A DNA stretch of 9,036 nt from an uncultured Clostridium sp. (lineage in GTDB: Bacteria > Bacillota > Clostridia > TANB77 > CAG-508). Position 1 is the first letter of the stretch. Every line of letters starts with the position of its first letter. The translations under genes were made by a program, and so were the position numbers. The stretch is from NCBI GenBank assembly GCA_900555615.1, contig USMB01000050.1, forward strand, positions 1-9,036. Direction: 5' to 3'. Below, one piece after another: positions 1 to 5,906 of this stretch. The notes under the pieces are model-generated. The model ran no database searches. It saw only the letters and a list, made by a program, of their open reading frames with translations, and was not told the origin of the DNA.

Positions 1-25
1 GAAAAAGTAAGTTAAAATAAAGGAG

Positions 26-646
26 ATGATTATTATAGAAGTGATATATAGCATTTTATGTGCTGTTTTACCGTGTACTATTTACTTTACAGCAAGAAAA
101 AGGAAAGGGTATCATTTATCAATTTTAGCAATGCTAATTTTCGTTTTATATCTTTGGAAAGTATATGATTTAACTGGTGCAGGAGGTTTAACAAATATAT
201 TTTATGCACCAAAAGGTGGAGATAATACATCAATTATTCAAGCTAATATTAATCTCATCCCTTTTAACATCATAGAGAAAACTTTTTACTTAAATATTTT
301 AATGCTTGTTCCTTTTGGATTTTTAGTTCCTTTTATTTGGAAGAACTATCGTAAATTTTATAAAACATTATTTTTAGGGGCAGGTTTTTCATTAATGATA
401 GAAATATCTCAATTAATCACGAACCGTACAACTGATGTCAATGATTTAATTGCTAATACAATGGGTGCATTAATCGGATATATTATTTGGCAAATAGTTT
501 CATTATGTTTTGGAGAGCATTTAAAAAAGCCTGTAAAAGGTAAGAGTGATGTAATATGGTATATACTTTTAAGCTTTTTGGGTATGTTTTTCTTATATTA
601 TCCTTTTTGGTTTGCTTGGAATATTGAACCGCTTATTTTTCAATAA
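26..646 (+). CDS. VanZ-family membrane protein
   Basis: This is a predicted integral membrane protein of the VanZ-like family. VanZ itself gives low-level teicoplanin resistance, but most family members, probably including this one, have no assigned substrate. Hydrophobic segments lie at about residues 3-21, 31-48, 88-104, 113-131, 146-162 and 177-198. The family signature is clear: N90 followed by a LVPFGFLVP stretch, then E126..Q129, R134, D137..D140 and N144..G147. The length of 206 residues is normal. The start is uncertain. The ATG at 26 sits inside a near-perfect anti-16S match (19-30, AAAGGAGATGAT), with no spacing from AGGAG. A GTG at 41 (15 nt downstream of AGGAG) or a non-ATG codon near 32 may be the real start. 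The family call is solid and the exact function is not. Confidence 0.88.
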   Translation: MIIIEVIYSILCAVLPCTIYFTARKRKGYHLSILAMLIFVLYLWKVYDLTGAGGLTNIFYAPKGGDNTSIIQANINLIPFNIIEKTFYLNILMLVPFGFLVPFIWKNYRKFYKTLFLGAGFSLMIEISQLITNRTTDVNDLIANTMGALIGYIIWQIVSLCFGEHLKKPVKGKSDVIWYILLSFLGMFFLYYPFWFAWNIEPLIFQ

Positions 647-666
647 AATAAATTTTCAAAACATAT

Positions 667-758
667 AAATTACAATAGATAGGGCAGGTAATTAGTTGAA
701 AATTATCTGTCCTTTGTGATATAATGCAAACAATAATTAGTAAATTATCGCTTGGATT
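667..758 (+). repeat. Promoter-bearing hairpin repeat, copy A
   Basis: This is the first of two diverged direct copies of a roughly 92-nt element; the other is at 5028-5118. By hand alignment about 72 of 92 positions agree, including an identical 18-nt block at the left end. The element holds an inverted repeat, with arms 681-693 and 701-713 and a 7-nt loop. All 13 positions pair, two of them as G-U. The copies differ at several arm positions yet both still pair. For example, 685-709 is C-G here and the matching pair in copy B is T-A. Copy A lies between the VanZ gene and the next gene. No open reading frame is inside it. Confidence 0.8.
696..725 (+). promoter_or_regulatory. Sigma-A type promoter in hairpin copy A
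   Basis: A TTGAAA -35 box (696-701) is separated by 18 nt from a perfect TATAAT -10 box (720-725). The -35 box starts in the loop of the inverted repeat and runs into its right arm, so a protein bound to the palindrome would compete with RNA polymerase. Transcription would start near 732, about 50 nt before the gene at 784. Promoter identity is inferred from consensus match and from its presence in copy B. Confidence 0.7.
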
Positions 759-783
759 GAGTTTATGAAATGAGAGGTGTTTT

Positions 784-1272
784 ATGAAAAAGAAAGTAAT
801 AATAGTAGTAGTAATTATAGTTTTAATGATTTTATTAGTTCCAATACCTTTTAAATTAAGAGATGGTGGTACAGTAGAATGGAAGTCTTTAACTTATTCA
901 ATAGCCAATGTTCATAGTATTTATGCAGTTGGAAATGAAAGTAATAAGTATGAGTTAGGATATAAAGAAGGAATAGTAATAAAAATCTTTAATATGACAG
1001 TTTATAACAATACAAAGTATAGTCTTAAAGAAGAATTTGCAATTATAGACAACAGTAAAGAATTTGACTGTAACAACATTGAAGAAGAAATTTATAGAGA
1101 TGATGAATATATTTATTATTTACCTTGTGAGAAAAGTCAGTATATAAAAGTAATATATGCACCTAATGAATACCAAGAGGGCTTAAAATCATCACTTGCA
1201 GAGGGAAATATTAAAATAAGTGATTTAGATAAATTTAATATTGAATATATAAAAAAAGAAATTACAAATTAG
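784..1272 (+). CDS. Membrane-anchored protein, function unknown
   Basis: This 162-residue protein has a basic N-terminus (MKKK) and one strong hydrophobic segment at about residues 4-21. That fits a signal anchor with the rest outside the cell. No lipobox cysteine is seen. After the anchor comes a segment rich in beta-prone residues (24-77) with DGGT near its start and VYNNT near its end. This layout is often seen in uncharacterised Bacillota proteins. The second half (about 80-158) is acidic and ends in an ISDLDKFNI stretch that resembles the tails of other small uncharacterised proteins. The start is well supported by GAGAGG at 772-777, 6 nt before the ATG. The gene is probably transcribed from the hairpin promoter just upstream and continues into the flavodoxin gene 37 nt later. 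No function can be assigned. Confidence 0.8.
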   Translation: MKKKVIIVVVIIVLMILLVPIPFKLRDGGTVEWKSLTYSIANVHSIYAVGNESNKYELGYKEGIVIKIFNMTVYNNTKYSLKEEFAIIDNSKEFDCNNIEEEIYRDDEYIYYLPCEKSQYIKVIYAPNEYQEGLKSSLAEGNIKISDLDKFNIEYIKKEITN

Positions 1273-1309
1273 AAACAGAAATTACAATTAAATAGAAAGG
1301 ACTAGAAAT

Positions 1310-1807
1310 ATGAAAATAGCAATTGTGTATTCAAGTAATACAGGGAATACTAAAATTATAGCTGAAGCTATAAAAGAAGAATTAAGTAATGAAGATATAG
1401 TTTATTTTGGAAAACCAGAAAATAACATAGAGGCTGATATATATATTGTGGGTTCTTGGACAGATAAAGGAAATTGTTCAAGTGAAATAAAAGAATTTTT
1501 AACAAAATTAAATTACAAAAAAATTGCATATTTTGGAACAGCAGGTTTTGGAGGACAAGTAGAATATTATCAAACATTGTTTAATAGAGTAAAAAAAAAT
1601 ATAAATGATACAAATCAGATATTAGGATATTTTTATTGTCAGGGGAAAATGCCAATTGGTATCAGAAGTAGATATGAACAACTAATAAAAGAGCATCCGG
1701 AAGATAAAAATTTAGAAGTTAGTATAAAAAACTTTGATGAGGCATTAAAACATCCAAACAAAAAAGATATAGAACAAGTAAAAGAGTGGATAGATTCAAT
1801 TATATAG
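1310..1807 (+). CDS. Flavodoxin family protein, BilS-like
   Basis: This is a predicted small FMN-binding electron carrier in the cytoplasm. The N-terminal strand and phosphate loop are clear: YSSNTGNTK at residues 7-15 follows the T/S-x-T-G-x-T flavodoxin pattern. GSWTDKG around residues 48-54 and FGTAGFGG at 75-82 fit the other flavin-contacting loops. The GSWTDKG loop together with a CQGKMP stretch at 110-115 resembles the flavodoxins named BilS, found with the bilirubin reductase BilR in gut bacteria. That subfamily call is from memory of the family pattern. No bilR-like gene lies in this window, so its redox partner is unknown. The length of 165 residues is normal. AAAGGA at 1296-1301 sits 8 nt before the ATG. 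Flavodoxin fold confidence is high and the BilS label is moderate. Confidence 0.85.
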   Translation: MKIAIVYSSNTGNTKIIAEAIKEELSNEDIVYFGKPENNIEADIYIVGSWTDKGNCSSEIKEFLTKLNYKKIAYFGTAGFGGQVEYYQTLFNRVKKNINDTNQILGYFYCQGKMPIGIRSRYEQLIKEHPEDKNLEVSIKNFDEALKHPNKKDIEQVKEWIDSII

Positions 1808-1831
1808 TGATTTTGAAAGAAGGAATATTTT

Positions 1832-2188
1832 GTGTGGATTTTATGTGCTTTTGGCTCTGCATTTTTTGCAGGAATAACAGCAATACTTGCTAAGATAGGA
1901 ATAAAAATACAGATTCTAATTTAGCAACAGCAATAAGAACAATAGTCATTTTATTTTTTTCTTGGCTTATTGTTTTTGATATTATCAGGATTTGCAACTG
2001 GTTTATCTTGGTTATGCTATTATAAAGCGCTTCAAGATGGTCAAGCAAGTGTTGTTGTTCCTATTGATAAATTAAGTATAGTAATAACAATTGCATTTTC
2101 ATATTTTATTTTAAAAGAAAAATTAAATAAAAAATCAATAATTGGTCTAATTGGCATAGTATTTGGAACTTTATTATTATTAGTATAA
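1832..2188 (+). pseudogene. Degenerate EamA-family small transporter
   Basis: This is the remnant of a roughly 140-residue, four-helix EamA/DMT-type membrane transporter. Reading starts at a GTG (1832) with AAGGA 7 nt upstream. It gives a good first half (WILCAFGSAFFAGITAILAK) until the short A-run at 1904-1908. There one base appears missing and the frame meets TAG at 1922-1924. The family sequence continues in the +1 neighbouring frame (TDSNLATAIRTIVILFFSWL) to about 1977. It then resumes back in the first frame with LILSGFATG, YYKALQ, a VVPIDKLS motif and a final helix ending at 2188. About 20 residues between helices 2 and 3 seem missing at the second break. The 3' part (from a TTG at 1970) could in theory make a 72-residue two-helix peptide, but no ribosome binding site supports that. 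Confidence 0.82.
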
Positions 2189-2235
2189 TAGTTAATAAAG
2201 AAATTGCAATATATAATAAGCTAGGAAGTGGAAGG

Positions 2236-2391
2236 ATGTATAAAACAGTTGTTATAGAGTATTCTCCAAAAGCAGATAATATGGCACAAAGAGTGGAAGA
2301 AAAAGCTAATGAAATGTTAAAAGATGGTTATGAATTAGTAACATTAACTGAAACAACAACAGCTAAAGCAATACTTGTATTTAAAAAATAA
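2236..2391 (+). CDS. Small DUF4177-like protein, 51 residues
   Basis: This short gene encodes a 51-residue soluble protein starting MYKTVVIEYS and ending AILVFKK. A GGAAG/GAAGG stretch (2230-2235) abuts the ATG, and AGGAAG at 2223-2228 is better spaced, so the start is reasonable. The predicted fold is strand, helix (about residues 13-30), then two strands. The plan is a conserved VVIEYS strand, a charged helix, a GYELVTLT strand and a closing strand. This resembles DUF4177-type small proteins, in which a long helix is followed by a G-x-E/W-L-V strand. The function of that group is unknown. It sits 47 nt after the transporter remnant and 38 nt before the erm gene. It is probably co-transcribed with both. 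Confidence 0.7.
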   Translation: MYKTVVIEYSPKADNMAQRVEEKANEMLKDGYELVTLTETTTAKAILVFKK

Positions 2392-2429
2392 ACTTATAGT
2401 AGAAATAGTAATTTGTAAAGGAGGTATTT

Positions 2430-3344
2430 ATGGGAATAGAACATTCGCAAAATTATTTACATAGTAAACAACTTGTAGCGACTTTGTTATCAAAGAGTAA
2501 TATTTGTAACGACGATATTATAATTGAGATAGGTCCTGGAAAAGGAATTATTACCATTGAACTTGCAAAAAAAAGCAAGCAAGTTATAGCAATAGAGTTT
2601 GATGCGAAATTAGCGAAAACTTTATCTGAAAAGTATAAAGAATCTAAAAAAGTTCAAATAATAGAGATGGATTTTTTAAAATATAAAATATCAGTAAAAG
2701 AACCATATAAAGTATGTGCAAATATTCCATTTAACATAACTGCTGATATTGTGAAAAAGGTATTTGAAGCCGATAATCCTCCTGAAGATATATATTTCAT
2801 AATGCAGTATGAGGCTTTTCTCAGGTATTCTGGACAGCCCTTTTATAACGAAAGTTTGAGGTCTCTTTTATACAAACCTTGGTTTTCCGCTGAATTGATT
2901 TATGAGTTTAAACCATCAGATTTTTATCCTGTGCCAAATGCACGAATATGTTTTGCTCACTTTCAAAGAAAAACATCTGCTGATGTTGAGGATGCGATAG
3001 ACTATAGAAATTTTCTGTCATATATATTTTTAGCATCTGGAAATACTTTCAAAGATAAAACAAAAAAATTGTTTACTTATGAGCAACAAAAACGCATTTG
3101 CAAGTTTTTAAAAATTAAATTAGAGTCAACGCTTACTGAAATCTCATACGATGGATGGCTGTACCTATATGATGTTTTTCTTAAATTTGTTTCCAACGAA
3201 AAAAAAGCTATTATATTAAATGCTGAACAAGACATGAAAAACAATCAAAACAAGATTCAAAAAAAACATCGAAATCGTAATCATGGTTATTGGAAATTTG
3301 AAGCTAAGCGCCAAAAAAAATTAAAATTTGAAAATGGAAAATAA
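2430..3344 (+). CDS. erm: Erm-type 23S rRNA adenine-N6 methyltransferase
   Basis: This predicted S-adenosylmethionine-dependent enzyme methylates the N6 of A2058 (E. coli numbering) of 23S rRNA. That modification blocks binding of macrolides, lincosamides and streptogramin B. The Rossmann-fold methyltransferase motifs are all present: SQNYL near the start, motif I EIGPGKG at residues 33-39, the acidic residue E56 in AIEFD, D81 in EMDFL, and the catalytic motif NIPF at 98-101. Many Erm enzymes have Tyr in place of that Phe. KsgA, the close housekeeping relative, normally has NLPY, so Erm is the better call. At 304 residues it is longer than the usual 245-290. A very basic tail (about 270-304) contains KKHRNRNHGYWKF. 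AAAGGAGG at 2417-2424 is 5 nt before the ATG. Only 38 nt separate it from the previous gene, so there is no room for the usual macrolide-sensing leader peptide. Activity is not proven. Confidence 0.87.
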   Translation: MGIEHSQNYLHSKQLVATLLSKSNICNDDIIIEIGPGKGIITIELAKKSKQVIAIEFDAKLAKTLSEKYKESKKVQIIEMDFLKYKISVKEPYKVCANIPFNITADIVKKVFEADNPPEDIYFIMQYEAFLRYSGQPFYNESLRSLLYKPWFSAELIYEFKPSDFYPVPNARICFAHFQRKTSADVEDAIDYRNFLSYIFLASGNTFKDKTKKLFTYEQQKRICKFLKIKLESTLTEISYDGWLYLYDVFLKFVSNEKKAIILNAEQDMKNNQNKIQKKHRNRNHGYWKFEAKRQKKLKFENGK

Positions 3345-3466
3345 GAATTTTATCAGTAGCTATATTTCAAATTTCTATATTATTAGCAATAGTGTAAACA
3401 AAAAAGTTGACAGAAAAAAGTAATAAGTAAATCATAAATTACAAGTTGAAAGTGAGATTCAGTAGC

Positions 3467-3898
3467 ATGGAGTTTGGATGGATAAATGTTTTTGGAACTA
3501 TAATAGTTGTTACTATGTTAATTCCAAATATTATATATGGAATTAAAAATAAAAGTGTAGAAAACAAATATAAAAATAATCTAGTAAATGTATTGGAGCA
3601 AATAGGAAGATATGTATCTTTAATGTTGACTATCTTTCCAATAGGAATATCTGGTTTTAAAAGTGCAGGATATATGTTGGTTTATCTGATTGCCAATGTT
3701 ATATTACTTTTATTATATTTAATTATATGGATATGTTATTTTAAAAGTAAATCTTTATTAAAAACAATAACCTTAGCAATTATACCTACAATAATATTTT
3801 TTGTTTGCGGTATTACATTAAAACATTGGGGATTAATTATATCTTCTATCATATTCGGTTTTGCACATACTTTAATAACATATAAAAATAATTGTTAA
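3467..3898 (+). CDS. Four-helix membrane protein, function unknown
   Basis: This predicted 143-residue integral membrane protein has hydrophobic segments at about residues 5-24, 48-64, 70-92 and 100-117, plus a shorter one at 121-138. The MEFGWINVFG opening, the NVLEQIGRY segment after the first helix and the LKHWGLIISS stretch near the end resemble a common uncharacterised Bacillota membrane family. No transporter or enzyme motif is visible. The ATG at 3467 is preferred over a TTG at 3446. The ATG gives the family-like start and has a weak GTGAG about 10 nt upstream, whereas the TTG has none. The gene follows erm by 122 nt and precedes the hydrolase by 26 nt. Low translation is likely given the poor ribosome binding site. 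Confidence 0.75.
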   Translation: MEFGWINVFGTIIVVTMLIPNIIYGIKNKSVENKYKNNLVNVLEQIGRYVSLMLTIFPIGISGFKSAGYMLVYLIANVILLLLYLIIWICYFKSKSLLKTITLAIIPTIIFFVCGITLKHWGLIISSIIFGFAHTLITYKNNC

Positions 3899-3924
3899 AA
3901 TACAATATGTAAGGGAGTTTTAAG

Positions 3925-4557
3925 ATGATAAACATATTAGTTCATGGACTTGGGCAAAATGAAAGTAGTTGGGATAAAGTTAAAGAGTTATTGGAAGAAA
4001 ATAAAGTTGAGGTTGAAACACCTAATTTATTTAATCTTGCAAAAAATTATCAATTAAGTTATGAAAATTTATATAAAATATTTGCTGATTATTGTAATAG
4101 TTTTAAGGAAAAATTAAATATAGTTGGTCTTTCTCTAGGTGGAATACTTGCTATTGACTATGTGAACGAATATCCAGAAAAGGTCAATTCAATAATATTA
4201 AGTGGCACACCTTACGAGATACCAAAATCAATTATTACTATACAAAATATTATATATAAATTTATGCCCAAAAAAGTTTTTAAACAAATTGGTTGTAGTA
4301 AAAAAGATTTGATAACTTTAATGGATTCGATGAAAAACTTGACTATACCTCAAAAAACTCCTAATATAAAATGTAGGACACTTATTATTTGTGGAGAAAG
4401 AGAAAAAAATAATATAAATATGAAAAGTGCTATTAAACTAAATGAAGTTATAAAAAATAGTAAATTTGAAATTATCAAGAATGCAGGACACGAAGTAAAT
4501 ATAGATAATCCAAAGGAATTTGCCGATGTAATATATAGTTTTTGGAAAGATGATTAG
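3925..4557 (+). CDS. Alpha/beta hydrolase
   Basis: This is a cytoplasmic serine hydrolase of the alpha/beta fold, with no signal peptide. The oxyanion-hole motif HGLG is at residues 7-10 and the nucleophile elbow GLSLGG (68-73) gives Ser70. The catalytic histidine is His189 in NAGHEVN. The acid is usually Asp after the sixth strand. Here the matching IICGERE loop (154-160) offers Glu160 or Glu158 instead. The length of 210 residues is short, with a small cap region at about 96-146. That fits the minimal carboxylesterase-like members of the family. Substrate cannot be predicted. GGGAG at 3913-3917 is 7 nt before the ATG. It is followed 42 nt later by the acetyltransferase gene and is probably co-transcribed with it. 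Confidence 0.87.
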   Translation: MINILVHGLGQNESSWDKVKELLEENKVEVETPNLFNLAKNYQLSYENLYKIFADYCNSFKEKLNIVGLSLGGILAIDYVNEYPEKVNSIILSGTPYEIPKSIITIQNIIYKFMPKKVFKQIGCSKKDLITLMDSMKNLTIPQKTPNIKCRTLIICGEREKNNINMKSAIKLNEVIKNSKFEIIKNAGHEVNIDNPKEFADVIYSFWKDD

Positions 4558-4599
4558 TAACACGATTTCTAATTTATCGAGATGATTAAGAGGTAATTT

Positions 4600-5022
4600 A
4601 TGATAAGAAAATTTAAAAACAGTGATATAGATGATATAATGCAAATATGGAAAAATGTAAATATAGAAGCTCATAATTTTATTTCAAAAGAATATTGGGA
4701 AAATGATTATGACTATGTAAGAAATATTTTGCCTAAAGCTGAAATATATGTATATGTAGATAACAATGAAATAATAGGATTTATTGGAATGAACGAAAAC
4801 TATATTGAAGGAATCTTTGTTAATACAAATAGCCAGCATAGAGGAATAGGAACGGCATTATTAAATAAAGTGAAGGAAAATGGAAAAAATTTAACTTTAA
4901 GTGTTTATCAGAAAAATACCAATGCTATCAATTTTTATAAAAAGAATGATTTTAAAATTACAAGCAAGAGTATAAATAAAGCCACAAATGAAATAGAATA
5001 TACAATGACGTGGAACAATTAA
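4600..5022 (+). CDS. GNAT family N-acetyltransferase
   Basis: This is a single-domain acetyl-CoA-dependent N-acetyltransferase of 140 residues, the full normal length. The acetyl-CoA pyrophosphate-binding motif A is at QHRGIG (79-84), preceded by the beta-4 strand GIFVN (71-75). The beta-5 strand LTLSVY (98-103), then NAINFYKKNDF (108-118), gives the usual N-x-x-A-x-x-F-Y-x-x-x-x-F pattern of motif B. The N-terminal half (IRKFKNSDIDDIMQIW) is typical of YjaB-like members acting on small amines or amino acids. The acceptor is unknown. AAGAGG at 4588-4593 is 6 nt before the ATG. It ends just 5 nt before copy B of the hairpin repeat, so it is the last gene of this train. Confidence 0.9.
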   Translation: MIRKFKNSDIDDIMQIWKNVNIEAHNFISKEYWENDYDYVRNILPKAEIYVYVDNNEIIGFIGMNENYIEGIFVNTNSQHRGIGTALLNKVKENGKNLTLSVYQKNTNAINFYKKNDFKITSKSINKATNEIEYTMTWNN

Positions 5023-5027
5023 GTGAA

Positions 5028-5118
5028 AAATTACAATAGATAGGGTAGATGATTAGTTGAAATTATCTACTCTTTATTGTATAATCATAACAACAGTTAG
5101 TAATTTAGTTCTTGTATT
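5028..5118 (+). repeat. Promoter-bearing hairpin repeat, copy B
   Basis: This is the second copy of the 92-nt element at 667-758. The arms at 5042-5054 and 5061-5073 pair at all 13 positions, with G-U wobbles, around a 6-nt loop. Outer sequences also match: ACAATA (5033-5038) is the reverse complement of TATTGT (5075-5080), which extends the dyad beyond a small asymmetric gap. Similarity to copy A runs through the -10 box and about 30 nt past it. Unlike copy A, it is not followed closely by a gene with a ribosome binding site. The next convincing gene is about 155 nt further on and has its own promoter. Confidence 0.8.
5057..5085 (+). promoter_or_regulatory. Sigma-A type promoter in hairpin copy B
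   Basis: TTGAAA (5057-5062), a 17-nt spacer and a perfect TATAAT (5080-5085) form a near-consensus promoter. The -35 box again spans the loop and right arm of the inverted repeat. It would drive a leader of about 180 nt into the histidine phosphatase gene, or it once served a lost gene. Confidence 0.68.
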
Positions 5119-5155
5119 ACAAATATACAAATTAAATTTTATGGCAAGAATAGTA

Positions 5156-5196
5156 TGTCAATATTTTTTAATAATGACATAAAAAAAATATTGACA
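5156..5196. repeat. Perfect 14-bp AT-rich inverted repeat
   Basis: The arms TGTCAATATTTTTT (5156-5169) and its exact reverse complement (5183-5196) are separated by 13 nt. A further TGACA lies in the spacer. The right arm is not followed by a T-run, so it does not look like a terminator. It sits between the copy B promoter and the promoter at 5214, in a good place for an operator or a transcript-level hairpin. Function is unknown. Confidence 0.65.
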
Positions 5197-5213
5197 TTGA
5201 ATTTTAATAATAG

Positions 5214-5242
5214 TTGAAATAATAAGCATTAATTGATATAAT
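5214..5242 (+). promoter_or_regulatory. Promoter for histidine phosphatase gene
   Basis: TTGAAA (5214-5219), exactly 17 nt of spacer and TATAAT (5237-5242) with a TGn extension (5234-5236) fit a strong extended -10 sigma-A promoter. Transcription would begin near 5249, leaving a leader of about 25 nt with the ribosome binding site. Confidence 0.72.
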
Positions 5243-5273
5243 TGTAATTAAATAATGGAAAGGAAACGTGGTT

Positions 5274-5903
5274 ATGAAAGATACAATTGTTTATTTAATA
5301 AGACATGCAGAAACTGTTGATGAAAATGGAATAAGAAATACAAGTGAAGATTCACAATTGATTAATGAAAAAGAGATATTATCTGTTGAAGGGGAAGAAC
5401 AAGCAAAAAGATTAAGTGAGAATGAAGAATTACAAAATCTAGATGTAATATGGTCAAGTAGTTATACTAGAGCTAAAGCAACAGCAAAATATATTGCAAA
5501 TGTAAATGATTTACCTTTTAATTTAGACAATAACTTAAGTGAAAGAAAATTAGGAAATTTAAAAGAATTAGGAGAATTTATGAAGGATAAAAATACAAGA
5601 GATCCTTCACAAGAGCAACTGTTAGATAGAACATTTAGAACATCTGATGGAGAAAGTGCAGAGCAAACTAGAGAAAGAATGAATAAATTTTTTGACAAGA
5701 TACTTAAAGAATATGAAGGAAAAAGAATTGCAGTAATTAGTCATGGCGGTTCAATAAAGTTCTTTTTATTAAATTGGTGTACAGTAAATGAAAATGTTAA
5801 ACTTGTCTATAACGAAAATACAATATTAAACATAAAATCACCATGTTTATTAAAATTAACCTTTAGAAAAAATGAATTGATTAATTTAGAGCAAATAGAT
5901 TAA
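5274..5903 (+). CDS. Histidine phosphatase (phosphoglycerate mutase-like)
   Basis: This is a cytoplasmic enzyme of histidine phosphatase branch 1, which forms a phosphohistidine intermediate. The signature RHAE is at residues 10-13, with His11 as the nucleophile. The other core residues are Arg66 in SSSYTRA, Glu90 in LSER and the second histidine His157 in ISHGGS. The length of 209 residues is normal for small phosphatases of the CobC/GpmB type, and specificity cannot be fixed from sequence. The insert around 97-127 in place of a simple loop is probably the substrate lid. The ATG at 5274 is preferred over the in-frame GTG at 5268. AAGGA at 5260-5264 is 9 nt from the ATG but only 3 nt from the GTG. 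It has its own promoter and probably its own terminator, so it is likely monocistronic. Confidence 0.88.
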   Translation: MKDTIVYLIRHAETVDENGIRNTSEDSQLINEKEILSVEGEEQAKRLSENEELQNLDVIWSSSYTRAKATAKYIANVNDLPFNLDNNLSERKLGNLKELGEFMKDKNTRDPSQEQLLDRTFRTSDGESAEQTRERMNKFFDKILKEYEGKRIAVISHGGSIKFFLLNWCTVNENVKLVYNENTILNIKSPCLLKLTFRKNELINLEQID

Positions 5904-5906
5904 TTG

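Noticed and set aside
681..720. Hairpins of copies A and B as simple rho-independent terminators
   Set aside because: The T-stretch after the stem is short and interrupted and a consensus promoter overlaps it; a combined role is possible but a plain terminator call is not justified.
1368..1577. Minus-strand open frames opposite the flavodoxin, GNAT, phosphatase and radical SAM genes
   Set aside because: They are antisense shadows of well-supported genes, with low-complexity products and no ribosome binding sites.
1970..2188. A separate intact 72-residue transporter gene starting at TTG 1970
   Set aside because: It has no ribosome binding site and covers only the second half of a known family whose first half lies just upstream in broken frames.
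2189..2217. TATAAT at 2212-2217 as a promoter for the small gene and erm
   Set aside because: The -35 region (TAGTTA) matches only 3 of 6 positions, too weak in such AT-rich DNA.
2430..3344. KsgA/RsmA 16S rRNA dimethyltransferase
   Set aside because: The catalytic motif is NIPF rather than NLPY, the opening lacks the usual GQNFL, and the basic tail is Erm-like.
3407..3438. TTGACA upstream of the membrane protein gene as a promoter
   Set aside because: No acceptable -10 box lies 16-18 nt downstream; the best candidate (CATAAA) is about 20 nt away with only 4 of 6 matches.
3437..3452. AAATTACAAGTTGAAA as a deleted third copy of the hairpin element
   Set aside because: Only short pieces match, both arms are missing, and such AT-rich matches are expected by chance.
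5141..5182. A 13-codon open frame (MARIVCQYFLIMT) behind the copy B promoter
   Set aside because: It has no ribosome binding site, is very short and overlaps the 14-bp inverted repeat, so a leader peptide is not supported.
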